Translations under genes and position numbers: made by a program
From: Methanotrichaceae archaeon
GTDB taxonomy: Archaea > Halobacteriota > Methanosarcinia > Methanotrichales > Methanotrichaceae
Direction of reading: 5' to 3'
DNA length: 40,711 nucleotides
NCBI GenBank assembly: GCA_016927425.1
Contig: JAFGMR010000045.1
Location: 1-40,711, forward strand
Shown: positions 18,094-26,232 of the stretch, piece after piece
How positions within the stretch are numbered: position 1 is the stretch's first letter
How the letters are laid out: the number at the start of each line of letters is the position of its first letter
The notes under the pieces: generated by a model
The model's input: the letters and a program-made list of their open reading frames with translations, nothing else
What the model was told of the DNA's origin: nothing
Databases searched by the model: none

Positions 18094-18381
18094 TCATATC
18101 TGGATACCTGGTATGCGAAGCCGATCTCCCGGGCGGGCGAGATCCCTTGGATTCATGCAATCGTTTGCATCGCAGATACGCCAGAAGCCCTCGGCATTTC
18201 CAAGCACTCTTCCCGCCATGAGGTCCAGTCGGTCTCCCTCTACGACCGCGATCTCCTGGAGGAGGGGCAAGCTCGCCCCCTGGGGAAGAAAACGCCTTCG
18301 CTTGTAGGCGATCCTCCGGCCGTCGGAGTCGATGTAGCTTGCCTGCTCGATCTCGTAGTAGCGACTGCCCTTCTCGAACAT
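18094..18381 (-). CDS. Small LysM-type tail protein
   Basis: This 95-residue protein ends in a LysM-like/tail protein X unit: AVVEGDRLDLMAGRVLG, GFWRICDANDCMNP and LARPGDRLRIPG. In Afp and PVC this LysM is the C-terminal part of the Afp7 protein. Here it is a separate gene directly before the hub, in its expected functional place linking tube start and baseplate. A GAGGAAACG site lies before the ATG. The domain is short but the pattern is clear. Confidence 0.85.
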   Translation of the reverse strand: MFEKGSRYYEIEQASYIDSDGRRIAYKRRRFLPQGASLPLLQEIAVVEGDRLDLMAGRVLGNAEGFWRICDANDCMNPRDLARPGDRLRIPGIQI

Positions 18382-18642
18382 CTTCGTTTCCTCGCTAATT
18401 GATATGGGTGAGCCTATTTTTCCCTAGTTCAACCACGAATGAACGCGAATGAACGCTAATATTTTCCATTAAATCACGCACATTTAGGTACATGTGAGCA
18501 TATATATTGGATCCATCGATGTTCATGCGTGCCGACGTTGACAATAAGTCCAAGTCGAACGATGATCCCTTCCCACAAAGCCCAGATAAGAACCGCATCT
18601 TCTCGTCCTAACGCGATCATGATATCTGATCCTAGCATGCTC
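18382..18642. other. AT-rich gap with a 10-bp tandem repeat
   Basis: The space between the CIS tube-initiator and LysM genes holds two exact copies of GAATGAACGC in tandem (18437-18456), preceded by ACCAC. Stretches such as ACCACGAATGAACGCGAAT recur as short intergenic repeats in many archaeal and bacterial genomes. A minus-strand AAAAATA at about 18417-18424 could serve as a TATA box for the LysM-to-protease genes. A 67-codon frame (18395-18598) lacks coding character. Confidence 0.45.
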
Positions 18643-19311
18643 TCATCCAACCTTGAAGCTTCCCGATAGCGATGATGGGCTCGATGGATCCCCTCCGCTT
18701 CCAGAGAGGCTTCCTATCGTCGCCATCGCCTCCTTCATCATCTGGTGTGCGAGGAATACGTAGTATCCGGGGTTCGTAATGGAGAGGTCGTTGTAGCTGA
18801 GAACCCTTAGGCCTAAGGAGACCTTCGCCCTTAAGGGATTGAGGTTTACGTCGTATGCCTCCTCGGTTATGCTGAAGTCCGAGACCTTCACGGGAACTAC
18901 TCTGTTTGGACCCCAGATGAAGAGCGTAAGCGGTGCCACCGGAGGGATGATCTCGAGCGTTCCTGCTGCAAGGAGCGCGGTGTTTGCGATAACGAGAGCG
19001 CTCTTCGGGTAGACGAGCATCTCAAGCGCCGAGAGCTGAGGAGAGATCCCCATGCAGATGGCATTTGAATCCACCTTCTCGAGCTGGTCGGCTGCATCTA
19101 TCTCTATGTCAAGCTTGATCGTCTCGATGGGCGCGCCCTTGAGCCTGAGGGCCTCCGATCTATCCCCGCCCTCGCCCGCGGTCTGTGGCTGAAGCGTTCG
19201 TGTCATGGTGTCGGGGTTGTACTGGAAGACGATCAGGCTTGCAAGGGGGTTGAAGATGTCTATTCCTATTATCGCGCCTTTTAAGAGGCGGGGAGATATG
19301 TTGGTCATGTT
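18643..19311 (-). CDS. CIS tube-initiator protein (N-terminal domain of Afp7)
   Basis: This 222-residue protein is of the CIS tube (Afp7-like) family. Its opening, MTNISPRLLKGAIIGIDIFN, is followed by SLIVFQYNPDTMTRTLQPQ, LRLKGAPIETIKLDIEID, LSALEMLVYP, PLTLFIWGPNRVVPVKVSDFSI and a C-terminal helix. It forms the first ring between hub and inner tube. The frame stays open upstream to 19353, but ATG at 19311 gives the family-typical N-terminus. No Shine-Dalgarno site is visible, and AT-rich TATA-like sequence lies close upstream (CTATATAG at about 19316-19323), so it probably starts a new transcript with a very short leader. It heads the second structural block. Confidence 0.9.
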   Translation of the reverse strand, partial: NMTNISPRLLKGAIIGIDIFNPLASLIVFQYNPDTMTRTLQPQTAGEGGDRSEALRLKGAPIETIKLDIEIDAADQLEKVDSNAICMGISPQLSALEMLVYPKSALVIANTALLAAGTLEIIPPVAPLTLFIWGPNRVVPVKVSDFSITEEAYDVNLNPLRAKVSLGLRVLSYNDLSITNPGYYVFLAHQMMKEAMATIGSLSGSGGDPSSPSSLSGSFKVG

Positions 19312-19620
19312 AAAACCTATATAGATTCTAATTATTATGACTTCAATCATCAATTGTTCAGCGATCCAACGCGGATCTCAGATCTACATTACCTTGGGAT
19401 GCTTAGCTTGACATTGTCAGATTATCGATCAAATCGATAACGATCGGCGTTGAGGATTGGAATATTTTAATCGTAATATATTGATATCAGCCGACTCCTA
19501 TTTATGAACAATGTGACATTGACAAGTTAGGCCAGGGGGGGGATAATCGCCTCGACACATCCTGGAGAGGCCTCCTGGCAATGACGCTGACTCTGACAGA
19601 TATAGCGGCCGATTCACCTC
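19312..19620. promoter_or_regulatory. Regulatory gap with operator-like palindromes
   Basis: About 310 bases separate the effector cassette from the second structural block. They contain a perfect 8-bp inverted repeat with a 3-base spacer, TTATCGATCAAATCGATAA (19422-19440), and beside it TGACATTGTCA (19409-19419), a 5-bp palindrome. TGACATTG recurs at 19514-19521. The AT-rich stretch 19440-19510 has no coding potential. Promoter and operator function for the tube-initiator gene is inferred. Confidence 0.5.
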
Positions 19621-21210
19621 TCATGGGAAGAACTCGCTTGGTATTCTCAAAGGCCAGGCCCTCTCCACCGCATCTATCGCCCTGAAGAGACGGTTGATCG
19701 CAGCAGTATTGCCCTGGAAGTAGGCCTGCCTTGCAAGATCCCAGCCCGTCGTCTCGACTATCCTGTAAGCGACCGGTATGTAGCTCTCGTATGCCCTGTG
19801 GCCCAATGGGCCGAACTCAGCCTCATTGGCATGCATAACCTCCCTTGCAAATAACTCGGTCATCCCCTCCAAGAGCACCTCGGTTAATTGCAGATCTCTG
19901 AAGAACCTGGTGCCGGCCCTCCTGTTGACCTGCACCCTGAAGTTGGGGTGAGCATAGAAGTGAACTGCCTCGTGAACCAATGTCCCAACTTCAGACGAAG
20001 TCTGGACGATCACCCTCCTCGCACCTCTCGCAGGCTGTGATGTGGTGACGCCCGAGGCGTTCTCAGCCAGGAGCTCTCCTGGAGTAATCGTTCTTCTAAC
20101 CGTCTCCCTGGGACCTACCTCCCGATACTCGAAGAAGCCTTCCCGCAACCGTTCACCTATGAACCTGCGAAGCTCCTCCAGCCGGCTTGGCAACCGGCTG
20201 GCCGGCCTTTCACCCATCAAGATATCCTCCATATGATAATACCTGAGAATATCCCTGATCCTCGATCCGGTGGGCGGATCGAAGAACAGGTTGAGGAGGA
20301 TCTCTTCCATCTCAGAAGCTGGAAATCGGCTGGCAAACTCCTCTGGGGTGACGAATGACACCCTCCCTCTAGTAAGGGATGGGCCTGTGAGACGGAAATG
20401 CGCCCTTACAACGACGTTGACCCGAGCTCTAAGGGCATCGGCCGAGCTGGCTTCGATCCTTAGAGGGGTGGTTCGCGGAGCGGGAGCGGGTGCTGCCTCC
20501 CTCTGGACGATTGGGGGGGATATGGAGGAGACGGATTGATGCCTTCCGAGAGGGATTGCCCCTCCCTGCTGTACCACATGGACAAGCTCATGAGCGAGAA
20601 GCCTCTTCCCTTCGTTTGAGTCCGGACGATACATCCCTTCTGCAAACGAGATATCCCGCCCTGATGTAAAAGCCGATGCATCGAGTGCATCTGCAGACCT
20701 CGCCGCTTCTGAATCGCAATGGATGCGAACCCTCCCTAGGTCGTAGCCGAACCTGGGCTCGAAGAAGCCTCGCAGCGTTTGCGGGAGGGGCTGATGCCTG
20801 GAAGCATCAGATCCGGAAGCGCTCAGGCCTCTATCAAGATGCATATCAGCGTCCTTCGCGGAGACGGCGCTTCCCTGAGAGATGAGGGGCCTATCCATAA
20901 GCATTATCCTTCTGGAGATTCTGTTTGCCTCATCCTCGAATCTATCTCCAGCCGAGGATCCCCTCGCCTTCAGCTGAGCTGTCCTCCTCTGAGCCGTGGA
21001 TGCTTGATGGATTCCAAGCATTCCGAAGTCATGGCCGATGATTCCTGACGCCTGCAAGTCCAACGGCCTCTCATCCAATCCGACCTGAGCTGGAGGTTTA
21101 TGCTGACCTAACCCCCGCTCGATCCTGCTTGAGAATGCAGGAGAAGGCCGCTTATATTCATATGATCTTTGATGGAATATAATTGTCAGCACCACCGAGG
21201 TTATATGCAA
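19621..21210 (-). CDS. DUF4157 effector with a second HExxH metallopeptidase domain
   Basis: This protein has up to 529 residues. The pre-domain motif GDRFEDEANRISRRIM (88-103) and a DUF4157 domain (about 142-215, LLAHELVHVVQQ) form the cargo leader. The C-terminal domain (about 250-529) contains HEAVH at 413-417 and, 31 residues on, LLEGMTELFA with Glu448 as likely third zinc ligand. This is the HExxH...E arrangement of gluzincin-type peptidases, so it is probably a protease toxin or processing enzyme. The start is uncertain: the longest frame uses TTG at 21210 without a good ribosome site, and GTG codons follow at about 21193-21195. It is separated by 172 bases from the previous effector, so it may have its own promoter. 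The leader is secure; the peptidase is likely. Confidence 0.83.
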   Translation of the reverse strand: MHITSVVLTIIFHQRSYEYKRPSPAFSSRIERGLGQHKPPAQVGLDERPLDLQASGIIGHDFGMLGIHQASTAQRRTAQLKARGSSAGDRFEDEANRISRRIMLMDRPLISQGSAVSAKDADMHLDRGLSASGSDASRHQPLPQTLRGFFEPRFGYDLGRVRIHCDSEAARSADALDASAFTSGRDISFAEGMYRPDSNEGKRLLAHELVHVVQQGGAIPLGRHQSVSSISPPIVQREAAPAPAPRTTPLRIEASSADALRARVNVVVRAHFRLTGPSLTRGRVSFVTPEEFASRFPASEMEEILLNLFFDPPTGSRIRDILRYYHMEDILMGERPASRLPSRLEELRRFIGERLREGFFEYREVGPRETVRRTITPGELLAENASGVTTSQPARGARRVIVQTSSEVGTLVHEAVHFYAHPNFRVQVNRRAGTRFFRDLQLTEVLLEGMTELFAREVMHANEAEFGPLGHRAYESYIPVAYRIVETTGWDLARQAYFQGNTAAINRLFRAIDAVERAWPLRIPSEFFP

Positions 21211-21382
21211 TCGAGATCCGTTGGAGATATCCAGATTCGACAGAGCGATTCAAACGAAGAGGTCATATTTCTCTGTAGAGGTCATTCCCCAGCGATTAAG
21301 AGGCGCTGACAGAAGGCTTGAAGACGACGGAGGAAGCCCCGACCAGATCCTATTTGACTAGCAGATAGGCTCAAGTCGATGA

Positions 21383-22978
21383 TCATTGCAATAGACCTCC
21401 TAGCGTTGGTCGGGCGACGAGTGCGATGTATTCATCCCTCGTCAGCGTCTCGACCGGTGCCAGCGGATACCTGGAAAACTGCCTTCCAATCGCGTAGCTC
21501 GCCACGAATGATAGCATCTGGTCGCTGTAACTCTGAGCGCTCTCCCTTACACGTCTTCTGAAACGTTGAATAATATCGGATCTATACGATTCATCGATCT
21601 GAATACGTCGAATGTGATCCGATCGATCCAAGCTTTGCACGCCCATGACGGTCACAACCCAAGCATCCCAGTCGCCTGCAATCAACAGGGCGCTCAGGAT
21701 ATTCTGAAGGGCAAGCCTCCTCTCTAGCGAGATTGCGCTCTGAGATATCGCTCCTGCGGGGCTTCTCAGGAAGGTGGCCACGTCCTCATGGCCGTATTGG
21801 CCGGTTGTGGAGAACGACCTGAGCCTGGATATCTGTAGCACTCCTATTCTCATGTAGTTCTGGAACAGGGAGCTTGCAGAGTCAAAAAGCTCGTCCGTCT
21901 GAGGCTCGAGGAATATATACGAGCTGATACCAGCGGAGGAATCGTCCACCAATACTGCGTTGAACGAGTGGCCCGGCACTGTTGCGATGAATATGGGCAT
22001 TCGAAACTTGGGGGAGATCGTGTCCTGGTGAACCCGCGCCATTGTGCTGAGCCTCTCTACCTCCTCGGCACTTAACCGCCCTGCGGGAGGGGCGTTGTAG
22101 TAGCGAACGTACATCTGTGTCGCATATCCGGTACATAGGTTGCGAAAGGTCTCCTGAGCCCTTGCAAAGCCCTGACATGATGAGCTCTGTGGGCGGCCTG
22201 ATCCGTAAGGGCGGCAGTTAGTCATGTCGAAGCCGACAATGTATCGAATGAACCTCTCACGGGCAGCTCTTGTGGAGAGGAAGGGCCAGAGTGGGGAGTC
22301 ATTGGGCCAGCCGTTGACTGCAGTTGCATACTCGGAAGAGGATATCGACTGGTCGTTGAGCATTGGGACGAGCGCGGGCCAGTTGTAGTTGTACTGCTGC
22401 TGCTCTTTCATGAGCATGGGAGGGCTCGTGTGAAGATCGATCCTTCCTTGGGTTGCAGGATTCTGCTGCATGACGTGAACAAGCTCATGCGCAAGGAGAC
22501 CTTGACCTTCATGACTTCCGGAATCCAAGCCATCGGACCGAAGGAAGATATGAGATCCAATCGTAAATGCCCGAGCCTGGAGACGATCAGCCCAGGCCGA
22601 AGCGCTCTCGTCGCTGTGGAGACGGACCTGGCTGAGGTCGCACCTGGCAGCATGGGTGAGAGCGCCGCCCATGATCCTCGACGAGAGCTGGCTTGCCTCA
22701 AGTTCCCTTGTATCGTAGGCTGACTCGTCCCCAAAGGAGAGCGGATCAGACTGCTCTATCCTAATGGATCCGAAGCGATGGCCGAACCTCGACTCCATCT
22801 CGTCGAGCAAGGGCAAATCCATCTGGCGTCCATCTGCTAGGTGCCTCTTCCAAGACGGATGATCGACCCTTGATTCAAGCCATCCGTACCTAAGAGATGA
22901 CGCCTCATGAGATCCTTGGGAAAAAGAGGACTCCTCCTCTCGCCTTGAGTCGATCCTCTCATCGATCATTGTGCCCAT
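21383..22978 (-). CDS. DUF4157 effector with papain-like cysteine domain
   Basis: This protein has about 531 residues from ATG 22978 (GAGGGG 10 bases upstream). A GTG at 23032 would add 18 residues but overlaps the previous gene. The leader ends in LLAHELVHVMQQ and is unusual: an ESRFGHRFGSIRI segment is followed about 45 residues later by a second degenerate half (CDLSQVRLHSDESASAWADRL). The payload (after about 190) shows SSCQGFARAQ (Cys268), TVPGHSFNAVLVDD (His337) and IFLEPQTDELF (Glu358). That order and spacing suit a papain/transglutaminase-type Cys-His-Glu centre. The biochemical activity (protease, deamidase or acyltransferase) cannot be told from this. Confidence 0.8.
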   Translation of the reverse strand: MGTMIDERIDSRREEESSFSQGSHEASSLRYGWLESRVDHPSWKRHLADGRQMDLPLLDEMESRFGHRFGSIRIEQSDPLSFGDESAYDTRELEASQLSSRIMGGALTHAARCDLSQVRLHSDESASAWADRLQARAFTIGSHIFLRSDGLDSGSHEGQGLLAHELVHVMQQNPATQGRIDLHTSPPMLMKEQQQYNYNWPALVPMLNDQSISSSEYATAVNGWPNDSPLWPFLSTRAARERFIRYIVGFDMTNCRPYGSGRPQSSSCQGFARAQETFRNLCTGYATQMYVRYYNAPPAGRLSAEEVERLSTMARVHQDTISPKFRMPIFIATVPGHSFNAVLVDDSSAGISSYIFLEPQTDELFDSASSLFQNYMRIGVLQISRLRSFSTTGQYGHEDVATFLRSPAGAISQSAISLERRLALQNILSALLIAGDWDAWVVTVMGVQSLDRSDHIRRIQIDESYRSDIIQRFRRRVRESAQSYSDQMLSFVASYAIGRQFSRYPLAPVETLTRDEYIALVARPTLGGLLQ

Positions 22979-23015
22979 TTTGCGATATCCCCTCAAAGAT
23001 CCGCTCCCATCCCCT

Positions 23016-24320
23016 CTATCCAGCTTCCTCACTACCCTCTGATCCTGAGATCGACTCCATTATCCTCTCCACCTCTCGCTCCCTCCTTGAAGCTGCCTCA
23101 TACAGGCCAGAGTACCTCTCCTGGGTTCTCACAAAGCAGCGATAGGAGTCCGCAATCCCCATGAACTGGGCCGGCTCGGAGAGGCCCGGCCCTTCTCCCT
23201 GGGGAGCGACGGGACAGCCGTAGTAGTGCTCGTATCCAAAACCGGGATGCGATATCCTGTCCCTAGCAGCAAACGTCTGCATATGAGCGATCTCATGAAT
23301 CAACCTCTCGCCGATAAGCGCAGAAGGGCTGAAGAAGGCAGGGCATAATAGGAGGGCTGAGGACGGATGGCCTATGAAGACCTCGGGGACGTAGCCGTAT
23401 ATTCCCCTGCGACAGCGCGGATGCTCAGGAGATAAGCAGCCGATGCAGGGGGAGCCGGAGACCATCCTCTGCATGCATGCAGGCGGGCTTGAATAATGCG
23501 GAAGGTCGCTTCTGATCGAGCGGAAGTTCGCAAGTATCCCCTCCGTAGCCAACCTGTCCCTTGCATCCAGCGCCGCTACCTGGGCTCTGTCCATCCCGAG
23601 GAGGGAGACCCAAGCGGTCTTGTCGAATGCTATGTTGAAACCCCTGGCCAAGGCCATGCTGGTTGATCGCCGCAATACGGTCACTGGAGCTGTACCCCAG
23701 ATAGAGAGGAGACCCTCAAGCCCCTGAATTGCCCTATCGGCCAGACGCTCCGCCTCTACTACGCCTGAACTGATGAGAGCTATATTGGCCGCGCTGCAGG
23801 GCTGAAGGAGGGAGGATCCAATGCTCTCCTCCCTTCGGATTGCCGGGGACTCATGCGTAAGCGGCCCGATCCGATATCCGGAGAGGGCATTATGGGCGGC
23901 CCACCTTGCCTCATCCTCCATGCGCCCTGCCCTGCCGGTCCGCACCTCATCCGGTTCGACAAGCCCCTGCTGAAGGGAGTGGGCAAGCTCGTGAGCAAGA
24001 AGAAAGCGACCTTTCTCCGTCCCGGGAGCATATTGGCCAAAGGCAAATACGATGTGCCTGCCAATCGAGTAGGCCCTTGACCCGAGAGCCCTGGCCGACG
24101 AATCCGCCGATGCGTCTGCATGCACCCTTATCCGGCTGAAGTCGTGGCCGAATCGAGCCTCCATGAAGGAGCGGTCAGCTGTGCCCAATGGCTCGCCAGC
24201 CGCCCGCCAAAGAGGGGCTGTTGCCTGGCTTATTCCTGGATCGATCGACTTCTGATAAGACTTCGCCCCTGCACGACTGCCCCGTGGCCCATCTAAGATG
24301 GCCTCGTTCTGCCGGATCAC
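23016..24320 (-). CDS. DUF4157 effector with aspzincin-like (M35/Lys-MEP type) domain
   Basis: This 434-residue protein uses a GTG start overlapping the previous effector's stop (GTGA). The leader (50-118) contains EARFGHDFSRIRVHADA and LLAHELAHSLQQ. The payload (about 170-434) has LLLCPAFF, then RLIHEIAHMQTF (His342, Glu343, His346), then YEHYYGC and finally MGIADSYRCFV (Asp391, Tyr393). HExxH followed by a Tyr-Gly box and an ADSY box is the layout of deuterolysin/lysine-specific metallo-endopeptidases. In those enzymes the third zinc ligand is Asp in a T-x-D-x-x-YG box; here Glu364 or His365 takes that place. Several cysteines (283-303, 326, 369, 395) could form disulphides after delivery. 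Probably a protease toxin. Confidence 0.83.
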   Translation of the reverse strand: MIRQNEAILDGPRGSRAGAKSYQKSIDPGISQATAPLWRAAGEPLGTADRSFMEARFGHDFSRIRVHADASADSSARALGSRAYSIGRHIVFAFGQYAPGTEKGRFLLAHELAHSLQQGLVEPDEVRTGRAGRMEDEARWAAHNALSGYRIGPLTHESPAIRREESIGSSLLQPCSAANIALISSGVVEAERLADRAIQGLEGLLSIWGTAPVTVLRRSTSMALARGFNIAFDKTAWVSLLGMDRAQVAALDARDRLATEGILANFRSIRSDLPHYSSPPACMQRMVSGSPCIGCLSPEHPRCRRGIYGYVPEVFIGHPSSALLLCPAFFSPSALIGERLIHEIAHMQTFAARDRISHPGFGYEHYYGCPVAPQGEGPGLSEPAQFMGIADSYRCFVRTQERYSGLYEAASRREREVERIMESISGSEGSEEAG

Positions 24321-25795
24321 CTTGTTAGCTCCTGCAGTGCACGCCCGAGATAGTTTGAGTCAAGTCCAATCGCCCTCCAGGCCCAGTCAGGCGGCTCTAC
24401 TCCAAGGAAGGGCGCAGGCGTTGTGACCGGCGACAAGACCGGATCTCGATAGGGGGTGATTTGCAGGTGCCTCGGATGGCTTGCCATGTAATCCGGTAAC
24501 ATCTGCATCACATCGCTTGCCCCCTGGAAGAGAGATCTGGCCAAACCAAAGCCTGGAAGCATTGGGGGCTGGACCACAATCCCGGGAGCACCCTCTGGAG
24601 GTGCGCCGAACTCGGGCTGAAGCGAGCATCCCTGGATTGCGAGAAACCTCCTGTAGATCTCAACTCCCTGCCAGGCCGATGCTGGCTGAAGCTCGATTAC
24701 AACCTCCCTGGTCACTGCCATCAATATGCGAGCCTGAGGGGTATCGCCTCCGCCAAGGCCCTGATCGGGGTCGAGGCCTGCTGACCTGGCACGGCGCCTG
24801 TATCTGAGGCCGATCTCCGTTCCCACGCGATCGGAGGCGAGGTCTTCGTAGGAGAAAGGGGTCTGAGCAAGGTTATTTGATATGCTGAGAGCCTGATTTG
24901 CCTCGAAGCGGTAGTCGTGGTCGGTCATAATTGCAACGGCGACCATCTCCATGTTCTCCTGTAAGGATGGGGCAGCCGGTATCTGGTCGTAGTGCATGGT
25001 GTAGCTTGTGGAGAAATCGCCGGATGTGACCCGTATCGTGGGCTGCCTGGCCTCAAGGCCTCTCATCACCTGATTGGCCTGAAGATCGTGGCCGTGGACG
25101 TGAGTTCGATCAAGCCATCCTCCCCTGAAGGTAAAGAGGTATCTCCCCACAGCTCCCTCGCCATGAAGGTACTCGGCTGCTCCTCCAATCCGTCCCTGCG
25201 CGCTGTGAGTTACATGCCGCTGAATGGATTCCCCTGACCTCTGGCTGCAAGGCGGAATTGCGGATCCGGAGATCACCGAGTCGGCAATCGAGATCGCCTC
25301 CATCTCCGCTTGATCGTCTTCAAAAGCTATTCCTTGAGGCTTCCCAATTCCGGATCGATTCTCCTGCTGGACCACATGGGCAAGCTCATGGGCGAGCAGC
25401 CATCTATCCATCCTTCCGGAGCCATAGCGCCCCCTTGAGAAGGCTATATTGCCGTTCCAGGTATAGGCATCGGCACCGATTTCGCTTGCAGATGAATCGG
25501 CCCTCGAATCTACATGTACTCTCACATGGCCGAAGTCGTGGCCGAAGCGGGACTCCATGAAGGACCGGTCGGCCGCATCAAGAGGCCTTCCAGGGGAGAT
25601 CAGGGCATCTTGCACCGCCCGAGGGACAAAGGAATCAAAGGCCCGTGACATCATCGCCTGGCCTGCAGGACCGGCCGCTTGTCTGGCATTGGTCATTGAA
25701 GGATCATGCGTCTCATATTGGCGGATGTTCGCAATCCTTTCCCTTAGGAGCTTGTGCAAATTCTCCTTGGGATCGGTCGATTGATCTGAACTCAT
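24317..25795 (-). CDS. DUF4157 effector with unrecognised C-terminal domain
   Basis: This is a 492-residue protein. The leader is classical: AADRSFMESRFGHDFGHVRV (75-94) and LLAHELAHVVQQ (134-145). The remaining 350 residues are not recognised. They contain a histidine-rich stretch (RTHVHGHDLQAN), a TSYTMHYDQIP segment, FSYEDLASDRVGTEIGLRYR and a long Pro-rich tail ending in GLDSNYLGRALQELTR. Such FS-x-EDL-x-S-(D/N)-x-x-G segments look like a conserved element, but I cannot name the family. ATG at 25795 follows a GGAGTGATG site. It is translationally coupled to the next effector by a GTGA overlap. Confidence 0.8.
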   Translation of the reverse strand: MSSDQSTDPKENLHKLLRERIANIRQYETHDPSMTNARQAAGPAGQAMMSRAFDSFVPRAVQDALISPGRPLDAADRSFMESRFGHDFGHVRVHVDSRADSSASEIGADAYTWNGNIAFSRGRYGSGRMDRWLLAHELAHVVQQENRSGIGKPQGIAFEDDQAEMEAISIADSVISGSAIPPCSQRSGESIQRHVTHSAQGRIGGAAEYLHGEGAVGRYLFTFRGGWLDRTHVHGHDLQANQVMRGLEARQPTIRVTSGDFSTSYTMHYDQIPAAPSLQENMEMVAVAIMTDHDYRFEANQALSISNNLAQTPFSYEDLASDRVGTEIGLRYRRRARSAGLDPDQGLGGGDTPQARILMAVTREVVIELQPASAWQGVEIYRRFLAIQGCSLQPEFGAPPEGAPGIVVQPPMLPGFGLARSLFQGASDVMQMLPDYMASHPRHLQITPYRDPVLSPVTTPAPFLGVEPPDWAWRAIGLDSNYLGRALQELTR

Positions 25796-25917
25796 GTAAG
25801 CAGCATCACTCCATTTGTAGCGTCAAGCGCTCTAAAAGACCTAAGGCAATATCTCATGTGAATCGGAATTCGGACTGGAAAAGTCGAAGGACAAGACGTC
25901 GCCTTGTATCGATATCT
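25796..25917. other. Short gap before the first coupled effector pair
   Basis: These 122 bases between the small 75-residue gene and the 492-residue effector hold no convincing gene. Only the ribosome site GGAGTG near 25810 is recognisable. Confidence 0.4.
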
Positions 25918-26145
25918 CTATCGAAGCACCTGCCGGGCGATCTTTGCCCCGATCTCGCACGGGCCGTCCCCCGGTAAGATCTGAAACGACCTATTCCCGC
26001 CCTCCTCGATCCCAAGAAGGGAAAAAGGCTCTCGCTTTGCGAGCATCCTTTCAAGCTCATCTTCCATGCTCTCCTTGATACGATAGCGATCGCCCGGGGA
26101 AAATCCCCTCAAGACAAGCTCCTCGATCTCGATTTTAACTCTCAT
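25918..26145 (-). CDS. Small conserved-looking CIS-locus protein
   Basis: This 75-residue protein opens MRVKIEIEELVLRGFSPGDR, followed by an acidic/basic helix (RIKESMEDELERML) and a C-terminal helix (GAKIARQVLR). Short proteins beginning with I-x-I-E-x-L-V-L-x-G occur next to DUF4157 genes in many eCIS loci, usually with no known function. It sits between two effectors (87 bases after the first, 122 before the next), so it may be a chaperone or adaptor for cargo, or an immunity-like partner; neither is shown. A weak AGGTG site lies upstream. The position and pattern support a real gene. Confidence 0.65.
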   Translation of the reverse strand: MRVKIEIEELVLRGFSPGDRYRIKESMEDELERMLAKREPFSLLGIEEGGNRSFQILPGDGPCEIGAKIARQVLR

Positions 26146-26232
26146 CTATCCTACACCTATTGTATCGTAGCATTGCCAAGGGCATACGGCCTCCAATCGC
26201 GAATTCGTGGATCTATAATTGGAATCACATCG

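Noticed and set aside
18395-18598. 67-codon minus frame in the gap before the LysM gene
   Set aside because: It covers the tandem repeat and AT-rich promoter-like sequence and has no ribosome site.
21258-21285. Direct repeat AGAGGTCAT twice, 19 bases apart
   Set aside because: Short and alone in the gap between two effectors; could be chance.
22979-23032. Longer papain-like effector starting at GTG 23032
   Set aside because: It overlaps the preceding effector by 17 bases, and its extra residues look unrelated to the usual leader; ATG 22978 has a better-placed GAGGGG.
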